DNA of 64,000 bases, from positions 372,001-436,000 of the forward strand of contig CAWAZY010000003.1 of the NCBI GenBank assembly GCA_963786675.1. The letters are read 5' to 3'. Positions 55,854-64,000 of the stretch are shown here, in pieces. This DNA is from JAGVSR01 sp963786675 (GTDB taxonomy: Bacteria > Pseudomonadota > Alphaproteobacteria > Rhizobiales > Hyphomicrobiaceae). A model generated the notes under the pieces. It ran no database searches. It saw only the letters and a program-made list of their open reading frames with translations, and had not been told where the DNA came from. The translations under genes and the position numbers were made by a program. The first letter of the stretch is position 1, and every line of letters starts with the position of its first letter.

Positions 55854-56019
55854 TTCCGAGACGTTTCTCCGGAGGTTCCGGCAGGCGCTGAAAGCCTGTT
55901 CGGGCCCTCCGGTGAGCCGTTTCAAGTGCGGTTTTTCACGCTGGGGTGGCGGCCCCATGCGGACATGAGCAACGAAGCGCCGGGATCGCTGCCCCGCGCA
56001 ACAGATACGAGGAGCGGAC

Positions 56020-60177
<4,158 letters not shown>

Positions 60178-60332
60178 AGCAGATTGCGGGGCGGCGCTTC
60201 AGAGCGCCGTCCCGCTCGACCATTCCCCGCGAGCCCCAGCCCGAACCGGCGAGGCCCCGCGTGAACGAACCCCGCGCCGCCGTCCGGTCCGAATGGATCG
60301 AACGGGCAGGTGCACCGAGGAGAGATGAGCCG

Positions 60333-64000
<3,668 letters not shown>

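Overview
The window is a GC-rich alphaproteobacterial segment, most likely from a methylotroph of the order Hyphomicrobiales. This rests on a lanthanide-type methanol dehydrogenase (XoxF), the bacterial formyltransferase/hydrolase complex (fhcBADC), methanofuran/tetrahydromethanopterin (H4MPT) biosynthesis genes and typical alphaproteobacterial housekeeping clusters. Genus cannot be fixed from the sequence alone.

Layout. 1-2.1 kb: exopolysaccharide genes (chain-length protein fragment, polyprenyl sugar transferase). 2.1-7 kb: a housekeeping block on the minus strand (DUF3297, ychF, pth, rplY, cyclic-nucleotide-binding protein). 7-11.5 kb: a zinc regulon (CobW-type GTPase, Zur, His-rich TonB receptor) with two matching Zur-box palindromes. 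11.6-13.6 kb: secreted pentapeptide-repeat and DUF1194 proteins and a small Cys protein. 13.7-18.4 kb: fhcBADC, translationally coupled at two of three junctions. 18.6-30.3 kb: periplasmic methanol oxidation, with an MxaD-like SRPBCC protein, beta-propeller protein, SoxYZ-like carrier, metallo-hydrolase, xoxF, two paralogous c-type cytochromes, xoxJ and a CXXCW protein. 30.3-35.3 kb: an ABC system of the PQQ-alcohol-dehydrogenase (Ped/Lut) type, probably for lanthanide handling. 35.6-43.1 kb: one long plus-strand run, starting with a DUF3280 protein and a NitT/TauT-type ABC importer and continuing into methanofuran/H4MPT biosynthesis genes. 43.1-48.9 kb: an Mrp Na+/H+ antiporter operon with fused mrpAB. 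50-64 kb: tRNA-Gly, tuf, ybjQ, tRNA-Trp, secE, nusG, rplKAJL, rpoB and rpoC, the last running off the window.

How it fits together: methanol is oxidised in the periplasm by XoxF, electrons pass to the XoxG-like cytochromes, and XoxJ and the relay proteins support the enzyme. Formaldehyde-derived C1 units go through the H4MPT pathway to formate via Fhc, and the cofactors for that pathway are made by the 38.7-43 kb genes. No mxaFI, fae, mtdB or mch lies in this window.

Quality caution: at least ten places show one extra base that breaks an otherwise intact conserved gene (ychF, rplY, the cNMP-binding protein, xoxJ, the DUF447 gene, and five in rpoC). Removing one base at each restores a normal-length protein. 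All are insertions and most are outside homopolymers, so I read them as assembly/sequencing errors rather than biology.
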